A DNA stretch of 51,765 nt from Flemingiibacterium sp045636145 (lineage in GTDB: Bacteria > Bacillota > Clostridia > Oscillospirales > CAG-272), in contig JAZTWV010000007.1 in assembly GCA_045636145.1 (NCBI GenBank), positions 1 through 51,765 on the forward strand. Reading direction: 5' to 3'. A program made the translations under genes and the position numbers. Each line of letters opens with the position of its first letter. The first letter of the stretch is position 1. The notes under the pieces are model-generated. The model made no database searches and was not told where the DNA came from. It saw only the letters and a program-made list of their open reading frames with translations. Positions 8,312 through 17,100 of this stretch are shown piece by piece.

Positions 8312-9451
8312 ATGAAAGCAAAAACCAAAAGCAAGCCCGTCCCGGTGAAAATCACGGATGCAGCTGAGAAAAAGAAAGCTATTGAGGGCGCTATAGGTCA
8401 GATAGAGAAAAATTACGGTAAGGGAACTATCATGCGTATGGGCGAAGCTCCCGAAATGGAGGTAAGTGCTATCTCCACAGGCTCGCTTACACTTGACCTT
8501 GCCCTTGGTATCGGCGGTGTTCCGCGCGGAAGAATCGTTGAGATATACGGTCCGGAATCCTCCGGTAAGACAACAGTGGCACTCCATGTTGTTGCCGAAA
8601 CACAGAAGCTTGGCGGCGAGGCGGCATATATTGACGTTGAGAACGCCCTTGACCCCGTTTATGCCAAGGCTCTCGGCGTTGATATCGACAACCTGCTTGT
8701 GTCCCAGCCCTCCAGCGGTGAGCAGGCACTTGATATTGCCGAGGCACTTATCCGCTCAGGTGCTATCGACGTTGTCATCGTTGACTCAGTTGCCGCACTT
8801 GTTACACAGCAGGAAATTGACGGTGATATGGCGGCGTCTCATGTTGGTTTGCAGGCAAGACTTATGTCTCAGGCACTTAAGAAGCTTTCGGGTGCTGTTG
8901 CAAAATCAAACACCGTACTTATCTTCATAAATCAGCTCCGCGAGAAGATTGGTACGTCCTACGGAAATCCTGAGGTTACATCAGGCGGACGTGCGCTTAA
9001 ATTCTATTCTTCCGTAAGAATTGAAATAAGACGCGCAGAGCAGCTTAAGGACGGATCGGATATTTACGGAAACCACGTTAAGTGTAAAATTGTAAAGAAC
9101 AAGGTTGCGCCGCCGTTTAAGGTAGCAGAGTTTAATATCCTTTACGGTCAGGGCATATCCAAGTCCGGTGAGATCGTTGATCTTGCAATCGAGCTTGATA
9201 TCGTTCACAAGAGCGGCTCTTGGTTCTCCTATAACGGTCAGCGTATCGCTCAGGGTAAGGAGAACGCAAGAAAGTATATAGAGAGCAACGAGGAGCTTAT
9301 GGCAGAGCTTACCGAGAAGATACTCGGTAAAAAGGACGAGGTTGCGGCACTCATGGATCAGGACTTCGGAAACGATGACGGTGACGCGGCAAGTGATCCC
9401 GACGACGAGGCACTTGATATAAAGATCCTCGCAACTGACGACGACGAATAA
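8312..9451 (+). CDS. recA: Recombinase RecA
   Basis: RecA polymerises on single-stranded DNA, drives strand exchange and activates the SOS response. The 379-aa product has Walker A (GPESSGKTT, residues 80-88), the Walker B region (IDVVIVDSVAAL) and the acidic C-terminal tail typical of RecA (DDGDAASDPDDEALD). I place the start at ATG 8312, 9 bases after AAAGGA; a GTG at 8294 is in frame but would put the ribosome-binding site inside the gene. recX follows 10 bases downstream. Confidence 0.97.
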   Translation: MKAKTKSKPVPVKITDAAEKKKAIEGAIGQIEKNYGKGTIMRMGEAPEMEVSAISTGSLTLDLALGIGGVPRGRIVEIYGPESSGKTTVALHVVAETQKLGGEAAYIDVENALDPVYAKALGVDIDNLLVSQPSSGEQALDIAEALIRSGAIDVVIVDSVAALVTQQEIDGDMAASHVGLQARLMSQALKKLSGAVAKSNTVLIFINQLREKIGTSYGNPEVTSGGRALKFYSSVRIEIRRAEQLKDGSDIYGNHVKCKIVKNKVAPPFKVAEFNILYGQGISKSGEIVDLAIELDIVHKSGSWFSYNGQRIAQGKENARKYIESNEELMAELTEKILGKKDEVAALMDQDFGNDDGDAASDPDDEALDIKILATDDDE

Positions 9452-9460
9452 TTCTACAGC

Positions 9461-10129
9461 ATGGATATAAGTATTACCATCGTAAAGCTTGATGCGCGCC
9501 GAATGGGCGAGGAGGTACAGCTTACGGTGAGAATAGCATCGGGAGAGAATGAGGATACGGTAAAGCTTACAGTATCCTCAAAGATGCTTTTTGAGGTAGG
9601 AAACATCGGTGTCGGAAGCATCCCTTACGCGCTGACACGCGAGCAGTTTGACTCGCTTGAATACAGCGCGAAGCTGTGGGAGGCTGTAAAAAAGGGAATT
9701 GACCTTATATCCTACGGCGACAACACCAAGTCCCAGCTTATAATGAAGCTCCGTGCCCGAGGATTCGATAAATACATGGCAGAGGATGCGGCACAGTATG
9801 TAGAGGAGCTTGGGTATATTGATGAAAAGGGCATACTTGAGCGCACCGTAGGTCAGCTTGCGGGCGTGAAGCTTTACGGAAAGAGCCGCATAAAGAACGA
9901 GCTGTACAAAAAAGGTATATCCCGTGAGATTATTGGCGAGTACCTTGATGATCTTTTTGAGGAAATTGATTTTTGGGGAAATCTTTGCAGACTCATAGAG
10001 AAAAAATGCGATTTTGAGCGGCTTTCTGACTGCAAATACCGCGAATCCCTCTATGCCGCTATGTACCGCCTCGGCTACTCCCCCTCGGATACACGTGCCG
10101 CCATAAAAGCGGTTATGGAGGAAGAATAG
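9461..10129 (+). CDS. recX: Regulatory protein RecX
   Basis: RecX binds the RecA filament and modulates its activity. The 222-aa protein has RecX three-helix repeats: SQLIMKLRARGFD, then KSRIKNELYKKGISREII, and near the C-terminus a divergent YRLGYSPSDTRAAIKAV. The first 90 residues are an extra N-terminal domain seen in longer Firmicute RecX proteins. The position right after recA supports the call. There is no strong Shine-Dalgarno sequence in the 10-base gap, so translation may depend on coupling with recA. Confidence 0.88.
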   Translation: MDISITIVKLDARRMGEEVQLTVRIASGENEDTVKLTVSSKMLFEVGNIGVGSIPYALTREQFDSLEYSAKLWEAVKKGIDLISYGDNTKSQLIMKLRARGFDKYMAEDAAQYVEELGYIDEKGILERTVGQLAGVKLYGKSRIKNELYKKGISREIIGEYLDDLFEEIDFWGNLCRLIEKKCDFERLSDCKYRESLYAAMYRLGYSPSDTRAAIKAVMEEE

Positions 10130-10170
10130 GGCACAAAACTTCGTAACTGTAAGAAAGGTATAACCAAAGA

Positions 10171-11505
10171 ATGAGTAAAAAAATAAAAGTAGGCTTCGTA
10201 TCTCTCGGATGTCCAAAAAATCAGCTTGACACCGAGGTTATGCTCCGCGAGCTTTACGACGCGGGCTGTGAGATCGTAGCTGAGGATATTGACGCCGATG
10301 TTGTGGTTATCAACACCTGCGGATTTATCGAATCGGCGAAGAAAGAAGCTATTGATAATATTATAGATATAGGCTGGCTTAAGAAAAATCGCACTCTTAA
10401 AGGAATCGTTGTGACGGGATGCCTTGCAGAGCGTTACCGCGATCAGATTTTCGACGAGCTTCCCGAGGTTGACGCGATTCTCGGCGTTGGAAGCATACAC
10501 AATATTGTAGACGCCGTCAAAGCCGCCGCAAAGGGTGAGAGGTATTCTTCATATGAGGACAAAAACACCGTTGCGCTGGGAGGTGAGCGTATTATTACCA
10601 CTCCCGAGTATTACGCGTATCTGAAGGTTGCGGAGGGCTGTGACAACTGCTGTACCTACTGCGCTATACCGTCAATCAGAGGAAAATTCAGAAGCCGTCC
10701 CATGGAGGACCTTGTTGCCGAGGCGAAAACCCTTGAGGAGCTTGGCGTAAAGGAGCTTGTAGTGGTGGCGCAGGATACCACTCGCTACGGACTTGACCTT
10801 TACGGCGAGTATAAGCTTGCCGAACTGCTTACTCGAATCACAGAGGAAACGAATATTCCGTGGATACGTATACTTTACTGCTATCCCGACAAGATAACGG
10901 ACGAGCTTGTAGAGGTTTTCAAAAGCAATCCACGCGTGGTCAAGTATATAGACCTGCCGATTCAGCATATATCCGACAATGTGCTTCGCGCCATGAACCG
11001 CCACGGTGACGGGCAGATGATACGCTCGGTGGTGAAGAAGCTTAAGGAAATTCCCGGCATGATCGTCCGCACCACCGTAATAGTGGGCTTCCCCGGCGAG
11101 ACGGAGGAGGATTTTGCGGAGCTTTGCGAGTTTGTAAAGGAAGCGAAGTTTGACAGGCTTGGCGCGTTTACCTACTCCCGTGAGGAGGACACTCCGGCTT
11201 ACAGCTTTGAGGGTCAGATAGACGAGCAGGTAAAGCAGGACAGATACGATATAATAATGCGCACGCAGAGTGAAATTACCGAGGCGCAGAATGAAGCCAT
11301 GATAGGAAAAACCGTCACAGTGCTTTGCGAGGAATACGACCCCGTGTCCGAAACATATTTCGGAAGAAGCTATGCCGATGCACCCGAGATTGACGGAAAG
11401 ATATATTTCCGTGCACCTAAGGGAAGCATTGCCGATGGGGAATTTGTAAAGGTTAAGATAACCGAGGCTATTGACTACGACCTTGTGGGCGAGCGTGTAA
11501 AATAG
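10171..11505 (+). CDS. rimO: Ribosomal protein S12 methylthiotransferase RimO
   Basis: RimO is a radical-SAM enzyme that adds a methylthio group to an aspartate of ribosomal protein S12. In order, the 444-aa product has the N-terminal MTTase domain with three cluster cysteines (SLGCPKNQLDTE, INTCGFIES, VVTGCLAERY), the radical-SAM CxxxCxxC motif in GCDNCCTYCAIPSIRG, and a C-terminal TRAM-like domain. The SLGCPKNxxD start favours RimO over the tRNA enzyme MiaB. AAGAAAGG lies 11 bases before the ATG. pgsA follows closely. Confidence 0.95.
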   Translation: MSKKIKVGFVSLGCPKNQLDTEVMLRELYDAGCEIVAEDIDADVVVINTCGFIESAKKEAIDNIIDIGWLKKNRTLKGIVVTGCLAERYRDQIFDELPEVDAILGVGSIHNIVDAVKAAAKGERYSSYEDKNTVALGGERIITTPEYYAYLKVAEGCDNCCTYCAIPSIRGKFRSRPMEDLVAEAKTLEELGVKELVVVAQDTTRYGLDLYGEYKLAELLTRITEETNIPWIRILYCYPDKITDELVEVFKSNPRVVKYIDLPIQHISDNVLRAMNRHGDGQMIRSVVKKLKEIPGMIVRTTVIVGFPGETEEDFAELCEFVKEAKFDRLGAFTYSREEDTPAYSFEGQIDEQVKQDRYDIIMRTQSEITEAQNEAMIGKTVTVLCEEYDPVSETYFGRSYADAPEIDGKIYFRAPKGSIADGEFVKVKITEAIDYDLVGERVK

Positions 11506-11515
11506 GAGGACAGAT

Positions 11516-12112
11516 ATGAATTTACCAAATAAGCTTTCAATGCTCAGAGTTATAATGGTGCCGCTTTTCGTGGCGGTCATGTGTATTCCGTCAGCCGAGG
11601 TCTTTTCGGCGTATGAGACGTGGTTTCGTATAATTGCCGCCGCGCTCTTCATACTTACGGCACTTACGGATATGCTTGACGGACAGATAGCACGCAGATG
11701 CAATCTTGTAACCGATTTCGGCAAATTTATTGATCCCCTTGCGGACAAGTTCATGGTGTTCGGCGCGATGCTTGCTATTCTCTACAGATTTGACTACATT
11801 CGTCCCCTGTTTGTATGGGCGGCTCTTATTGTAATATTCCGTGAGCTTGCAATCACGTCCATGCGCCTTATCGTGGTAAACAAATCCGGAACGGTAGTTG
11901 CCGCCGCGTGGCTTGGCAAGGTAAAGACCGTGACCCAGATAATCTGCATAGTTACGGTGCTTCTTGAGCCTGTGGTTATTCCGTCCGGCAATTTTGTTTC
12001 CGATTACAACATTCTTTCGTATGTAACTATAGTGGCAATGACGGTAATGACTCTCTGGTCGGGTATCGACTACATGAAGGCATATTGGCCGCTTCTTGAT
12101 CCGAATAAGTAA
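11516..12112 (+). CDS. pgsA: CDP-diacylglycerol-glycerol-3-phosphate 3-phosphatidyltransferase
   Basis: PgsA makes phosphatidylglycerol phosphate from CDP-diacylglycerol in the membrane. The 198-aa protein opens MNLPNKLSMLRV and has the CDP-alcohol phosphotransferase signature DMLDGQIARR...GKFIDPLADK, with all the metal-binding aspartates. Several hydrophobic helices fit an integral membrane enzyme. A strong AGGAGGA site sits a few bases before the ATG, and the gap to rimO is 10 bases. A bidirectional terminator follows. Confidence 0.95.
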   Translation: MNLPNKLSMLRVIMVPLFVAVMCIPSAEVFSAYETWFRIIAAALFILTALTDMLDGQIARRCNLVTDFGKFIDPLADKFMVFGAMLAILYRFDYIRPLFVWAALIVIFRELAITSMRLIVVNKSGTVVAAAWLGKVKTVTQIICIVTVLLEPVVIPSGNFVSDYNILSYVTIVAMTVMTLWSGIDYMKAYWPLLDPNK

Positions 12113-12116
12113 GAAA

Positions 12117-12150
12117 TACCGCCGTACATTTTGTACGGCGGTAAACTTTT
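12117..12150. terminator. Bidirectional terminator between pgsA and udp
   Basis: An 11-bp perfect stem (TACCGCCGTAC with GTACGGCGGTA, 12117-12143) with a short loop, followed on the plus strand by AACTTTTT. It separates two convergent genes. Confidence 0.85.
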
Positions 12151-12159
12151 TATACTTGC

Positions 12160-12918
12160 TTACTTTCCAATAAGTATTTTAAGGGCATCCACAGCACATT
12201 TAGATGCTGACATGACATTATCGGATTTTGGCTCTTCTATGCCGGAATTGAACCGCTCCTGATTCCAGACGGTATGGAGAACAGCTCCGGAGCGCATACC
12301 GAGGGTCGCGCATACGGTGAAAAGCGTTGCAGTTTCCATTTCGGAAGCGAGACAGCCGCCTGCAATCCAAGTTTTCCACTTCGTCATAAGCTCGTCACCA
12401 ATAGGCATTCTTTCAGGTGAGTGCTGACCGTAAAAGGAGTCCTTGCACTGCACCACACCTATATGATACGGATTCCCTGACTTAATAGCCGCCGAGCGCA
12501 GTGCCGAAGTCACATCAAAATCCGCCACAGCCGGAAATTCGACAGGCAGATACTCTCGGGAAGTTCCCTCGGCGCGGATCGCCGCCTGTGCGATTACGGT
12601 ATCGCCTGCTTTGACATTCATTGCCATGCCGCCGCAAGTACCCACGCGGATGACTGTATCGACGCCGATCATGTGAAGCTCCTCAATGCATATTGCGGTG
12701 GACGGTCCGCCGATGCCGTGAGATGTGACAAGCACGCGCTCGCCGTCAATTTTTGCCGACCATGTTGTATACTCGCGCTTTGACGCCACAAATTCCGGCT
12801 CATCCATAAGCCGTGCGATCTTTTCCACCCGTCCCGGATCGCCGCAAATCACGGCATATTTCGCTCCGTCGCTTCTCTTAAGTCCTATATGATACATTGC
12901 GTCATCGTTAAAATTCAT
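12160..12918 (-). CDS. udp: Uridine phosphorylase
   Basis: Uridine phosphorylase splits uridine with phosphate into uracil and ribose-1-phosphate. The 252-aa protein aligns by eye along its length with E. coli Udp: YHIGL at the start, GDPGRVEKIARLMD, the phosphate-binding region with REYTTW, GIGGPSTAICIEEL, RVGTCG, EFPAVADFD and the active-site ASEMETATLFT. The EFPAVADF and REYTTW features favour uridine phosphorylase over the DeoD purine enzyme. AAAGGA precedes the ATG, and the left arm of repeat copy B begins about 20 bases upstream, so the promoter must lie within or beyond the repeat. Confidence 0.88.
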   Translation of the reverse strand: MNFNDDAMYHIGLKRSDGAKYAVICGDPGRVEKIARLMDEPEFVASKREYTTWSAKIDGERVLVTSHGIGGPSTAICIEELHMIGVDTVIRVGTCGGMAMNVKAGDTVIAQAAIRAEGTSREYLPVEFPAVADFDVTSALRSAAIKSGNPYHIGVVQCKDSFYGQHSPERMPIGDELMTKWKTWIAGGCLASEMETATLFTVCATLGMRSGAVLHTVWNQERFNSGIEEPKSDNVMSASKCAVDALKILIGK

Positions 12919-12937
12919 AGTTATTTGTCCTTTCTGA

Positions 12938-13461
12938 GTATAGGAGTTACGGTCGCCATAAGAGATACGGTCGCTTTCTTGAAAGAAAGCTCCGCAAAGA
13001 ACTTTATACAGGGGAATTACTTAAAAAAGCCTAAATGAGTGCTAACCGTTTGGGCGCACTACTCGCGCCTGCTCCATGGCCCCGCACCATTACGCAGGCT
13101 AGTTTTGCGAAAATTGTTTGATATGGAAACGGATAGTCAAGGAGTCGCCCCCTACAGTGTAAACCCTCTCCGTCACACCTTTGGTGTGCCACCTCTCCCA
13201 GAGGGAGAGGCTTTGGTACAGAGGCTCTCCCTCTGGGTGAGCTCCCGCAAAGCGGGTGAGAGGGCAATTGGTATGGTCTATATCGTTTGTTCCCATACCA
13301 ACGAAATTCCCGCCAACCCAAGCCGCCGGAATGGTGCGGGGCCATGCAGGCGGCGCGAGTAGTGCGCCCTGACGGTTAGCACTCGTGTTGTTTTATATAT
13401 AAGCCCCGTGTATAAAGTTCTTTGCACAGCTTTCTTTCAAGAAAGCGCGTAACTCCCATAC
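12938..13461. repeat. Structured intergenic repeat, full copy B with inverted arms (MITE-like)
   Basis: A 524-bp non-coding element filling the udp/13524 gap. Left arm: GTATAGGAGTTACG (12938), palindrome GCTTTCTTGAAAGAAAGC (12973-12990), CCGCAAAGAACTTTATACA, then core hairpin (13067-13099). Right arm: core (13318-13366), TGTATAAAGTTCTTTGC (13409), palindrome (13429-13446), CGTAACTCCCATAC. The arms are inverted copies of each other. Between them lie CACACCTTTGGTGTG and CCTCTCCCAGAGGGAGAGG hairpins (about 13169-13211). No ORF with coding character is present, and no target duplication is evident. Confidence 0.85.
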
Positions 13462-13506
13462 ACAAACCCCTTCGCACTCCAAGCTCTTTCTCACGGATAT
13501 TATAGC

Positions 13507-13540
13507 AAAAAAGCCGCAGAAAGTCAAGTCTGCGGCTGTG
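13507..13540 (-). terminator. Terminator of the small secreted protein gene
   Basis: Stem AGCCGCAG/CTGCGGCT (13512-13537) with a T run on the minus strand. The stop codon of the upstream gene (13524-13526) lies inside the loop. Confidence 0.8.
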
Positions 13541-13928
13541 TTTTGTAGGCGGTGATGCCGTTTATTTTCATTACGCGCTCCGAGAGAGGGACAAAGGCAA
13601 GCTCTGTTGTGCGAACACCGCCGCCTGCCTCGGAAGTGATAGTTATGACATTGCCGTCAAGGGAGTAAGCCATATCTCTGCCGTCGAAAATAAGTCTGCC
13701 GGACGGCTTAAATTCAAATGTGTGACCGCCGCTTTTCCATGTGCCGATGATATCAAATTCGAAAGGCTCAGAAGTATCCTCAGATACGGCATTTTCGGTT
13801 TCCACAGCCTCATTTACACTTACGGGCGCGGAGCACTGCTGTGCTTCGGCAGGCAGACAGCTTCCCACAACAGCGGTGCACAAAAAGAATATAGCGGTGG
13901 AGATTGAAAGAGCGATTTCTTCAAGCAT
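13524..13928 (-). CDS. Small secreted protein of unknown function
   Basis: A 134-aa protein with an N-terminal hydrophobic signal (ALSISTAIFFLCTAVVGSC; possible lipobox VGSC or signal-peptidase site after AEA), an acidic linker rich in Glu and Ser/Thr, and a C-terminal beta-rich domain (FDIIGTWKSGGHTFEFKPSG, then MAYSLDGNVITI). The pattern 'GTW..g...eFkpdG.' is shared by small lipocalin-like extracellular domains of Firmicutes, so extracellular localisation is likely, but function is unknown. GGAGGT sits 7 bases before the ATG. It is transcribed alone: the terminator overlaps its end, and nifJ lies upstream in the same direction with its own terminator. Confidence 0.7.
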   Translation of the reverse strand: MLEEIALSISTAIFFLCTAVVGSCLPAEAQQCSAPVSVNEAVETENAVSEDTSEPFEFDIIGTWKSGGHTFEFKPSGRLIFDGRDMAYSLDGNVITITSEAGGGVRTTELAFVPLSERVMKINGITAYKTQPQT

Positions 13929-14065
13929 ATAATGACCTCCGAAATGAGATTTCGGTAGTAGTATTTCAAAAAATACCGATATATATGAAAGGTAATTAAA
14001 TGCTGTACTTACCGTTTTTCCATTTCGGCGTTTTGAGAGTTTAAAATTACAGGTGCAATACGAAA

Positions 14066-14100
14066 AATAACCGCCGCGAAAATTCGCGGCGGTTATTTCT
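14066..14100 (-). terminator. nifJ terminator
   Basis: A perfect 15-bp stem (AATAACCGCCGCGAA, 14066-14080, with its complement at 14083-14097) and a 2-base loop, with a T-rich tail on the minus strand, 20 bases after the nifJ stop. Confidence 0.88.
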
Positions 14101-14117
14101 ATAGATCAAGTTAACGA

Positions 14118-17100
14118 TTAGTCGTTGCTCGGTGCATAGAGATCAGCAAATCTTGTGAGTCTCTCGTACTTAGCCTTTGCATTGATCTCAGCCTGTGCGA
14201 ACAGAGCCTCTGCGCGCTCAGGGAACTGATTTGCAAGACGGTTGTAACGGTTTTCGGACTTGATGAAGTCGATGTAGCTTGCAGTGGGTTCCTTGGAATC
14301 CAGCGAGAAGGGATTCTTACCCTCAGCCTTAAGAGCGGGGTTGAATCTGAACATCTGCCAGTAACCTGCATCAACAGCCTTCTTCATTTCGAGCTGGCAG
14401 TTCTGCATAGTGCCCTTGATACCGTGCATTTCGCAGGGAGCGTAGCCGATGATGATGGAAGGACCGTTGTATGCCTCAGCCTCGGTGAGAGCCTTGAGGA
14501 GCTGGTTGTAGTCAGCAGCCATAGCAACCTGTGCAACGTATACATAGCCGTAGGACATTGCGATCTCAGCGAGATTCTTCTTGCCGATTGCCTTACCTGC
14601 AGCTGCGAACTGTGCAACCTGACCGATGTTGGAAGCCTTGGAAGCCTGTCCGCCGGTGTTGGAGTAAACCTCGGTATCGAATACCATGATGTTTACATCC
14701 TCGCCGGAAGCGAGTACGTGGTCAAGACCGCCGAAGCCGATATCGTATGCCCAGCCGTCACCACCGAAGATCCAAACGGACTTCTTAGCGAGGTAATCCT
14801 TTTCAGCGAGGATCTTGGGAGCTACAGGGCAGCCTGCCTTTGCAGCCTTCTCAAGCTCTACGATGAGAGCCTCAGCAGGAGCTGCGTTGTCCTTGCTGGA
14901 ATCCTTGGTATCAAGGTAAGCCTTAGCAGCAGCCTTGAACTCGTCGGAAGCCTTATCGGAAGCCATCATTTCCTCAACCTGTGCGATGAGTCTGTTTCTG
15001 ATGGTCTTCTGAGCGAGGTGCATACCGAGACCGTGCTCTGCGTTATCCTCGAACAGGGAGTTAGCCCATGCAGGACCCTTGCCGCTTTCGCGGTTTACGG
15101 TGTAAGGAGTTGCAGGTGCGGAACCGCCCCAAATGGAGGAGCATCCGGTAGCGTTGGAGATATACATGGACTCACCGAAGAGCTGTGTGATGAGACGAGC
15201 ATAGGAGGTCTCAGCACATCCTGCGCAGGAGCCGGAGAATTCAAGCAGAGGCTGCTTGAACTGAGAGCCCTTAACGGTGTTGTTGATAAGCTCGGACTTT
15301 TCGGAAACGTTTGCAACCGCATAGTCCCAAGGAGCCTGCTGGTCGCCCTGAGTGGATGCGAGAACCATTTCGATAGCCTTCTTATCGGTGCCGTCCTTTT
15401 CAGCCTTTGCGTTAACAGGGCAAGCCTTTACGCAGAGGGTACAACCCATACAGTCAGCAGGCGATACAGCCATGGTGAACTTGTAGTTGGTCTTGAGAAC
15501 GGGCTTTGCAGTGAACTTGGTAGCTGCGGGAGCCTTAGCAGCCTCGTCCTCGGTCATAGCGTAAGGACGGATAGCGGCATGAGGACATACAAATGCACAG
15601 CTGTTACACTGGATACAGTTTTCGGGAATCCAAGTAGGAACGTAAACTGCAACGCCGCGCTTTTCGGAGATGGTAGAGCCCTGAGGGAATGTACCGTCAA
15701 CGTAATCGGTGAACGCGGAAACGGGGAGGCTGTCGCCTGCCATTGCGTTGGTGGGGTTAACCACGGTGTTTACGAACTTTTCAAGGTCAGCACGCTCAGA
15801 CTTGAATGCAGCCTTGGGAGCATCGGGAGCGCAGTTCTTCCATGCCTCGGGAACAGCGATCTCGGTGTAAGCGTCAGCGCCTGCATCGATAGCCGCGTAG
15901 TTGAGGTCAACGATAGCCTGACCCTTCTTGATGTAGGACTTGTATGCAGCCTTCTTCATGTAATCGATTGCTTCATCCTTAAGAAGAATGTTTGCAAGAG
16001 AGAAGAATGCAGACTGAAGAACAGTGTTCTTAACCTTTGCGTTACCGATCTTCTTGGTAGCGATGGTGGTAGCGTCAATGGTGATGAACTTAACGTTGTT
16101 GTTTGCAATGTAAGCCTTAACCTTTGCAGGAAGGTTTGCATCAAGCTCTTCCATTGTTGTCCAAGCGCAGTCAAGAAGGAATGTACCGCCGGGCTTAACG
16201 TCGGAGATCATGTCGTACTTCTTGAGGTATGCGGAGTTGTGGCAAGCAACGAAGTCAGCCTTGTTGATGTAGTAAGGAGACTTGATGGGGTTGTCACCGA
16301 ATCTGAGGTGAGAAATGGTGATACCGGAAGTCTTCTTGGAGTCATACTGGAAGTATGCCTGGATATACTTGTCGGTGTGGTCACCGATGATCTTGATGGA
16401 GTTCTTGTTAGCACCAACAGTACCGTCGCCGCCGAGACCCCAGAACTTGCACGCGATGGTGCCGGGAGCTGCGGTGTCGGGAGCGGGCTTTTCTTCGAGA
16501 GAAAGACCGGTAACGTCGTCAACGATGCCCATTGTGAAGTTGTTCTTAGGCTCGTCCTTCGCAAGATTCTTGTATACTGCGAAAATGGAGGAAGGAGGAG
16601 TATCCTTAGAACCGAGACCGTAGCGTCCGCCAACGATAGTTGCCTTAACGCCCTTCATGGAGAGAGCGGTAACAACGTCGAGGTAGAGAGGCTCGCCGAG
16701 AGCACCGGGCTCTTTTGTTCTGTCAAGAACAGCGATCTTCTTTGCGGTAGCGGGGATAGCTTCAACAAGCTTGTCTGCTACGAAAGGTCTGTAAAGTCTT
16801 ACCTTGATAAGACCAACCTTCTCGCCTGCCGCCATCATGTAGTCGATAACTTCTTCAGCAACGTCACATACAGAGCCCATTGCGATGATAACGCGGTCAG
16901 CGTCCGGAGCACCGTAGTAGTTGAAGAGCTTGTAATCGGTACCGATCTTAGCATTAACCTTGTCCATGTATTCCTCAACGATAGCAGGGAATGCATCATA
17001 GAATTTGTTGCAAGCTTCTCTGTGCTGGAAGAAGATGTCGCCGTTTTCTGCGGAACCGCGGAGAACGGGATGCTCAGGATTGAGAGAACGTGCGCGGAAT

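Noticed and set aside
12160..12918. DeoD-type purine nucleoside phosphorylase
   Set aside because: The EFPAVADF, REYTTW and GIGGPSTAICIEEL stretches follow uridine phosphorylase more closely.
13031..13362. Open frames over the repeats encoding PSRRNGAGPCRRRE or GGLGW-like peptides at 13039, 34427, 36908 and elsewhere
   Set aside because: The shared peptide is just the translation of the repeat core. The frames shift between copies, lack ribosome sites and differ outside the core.
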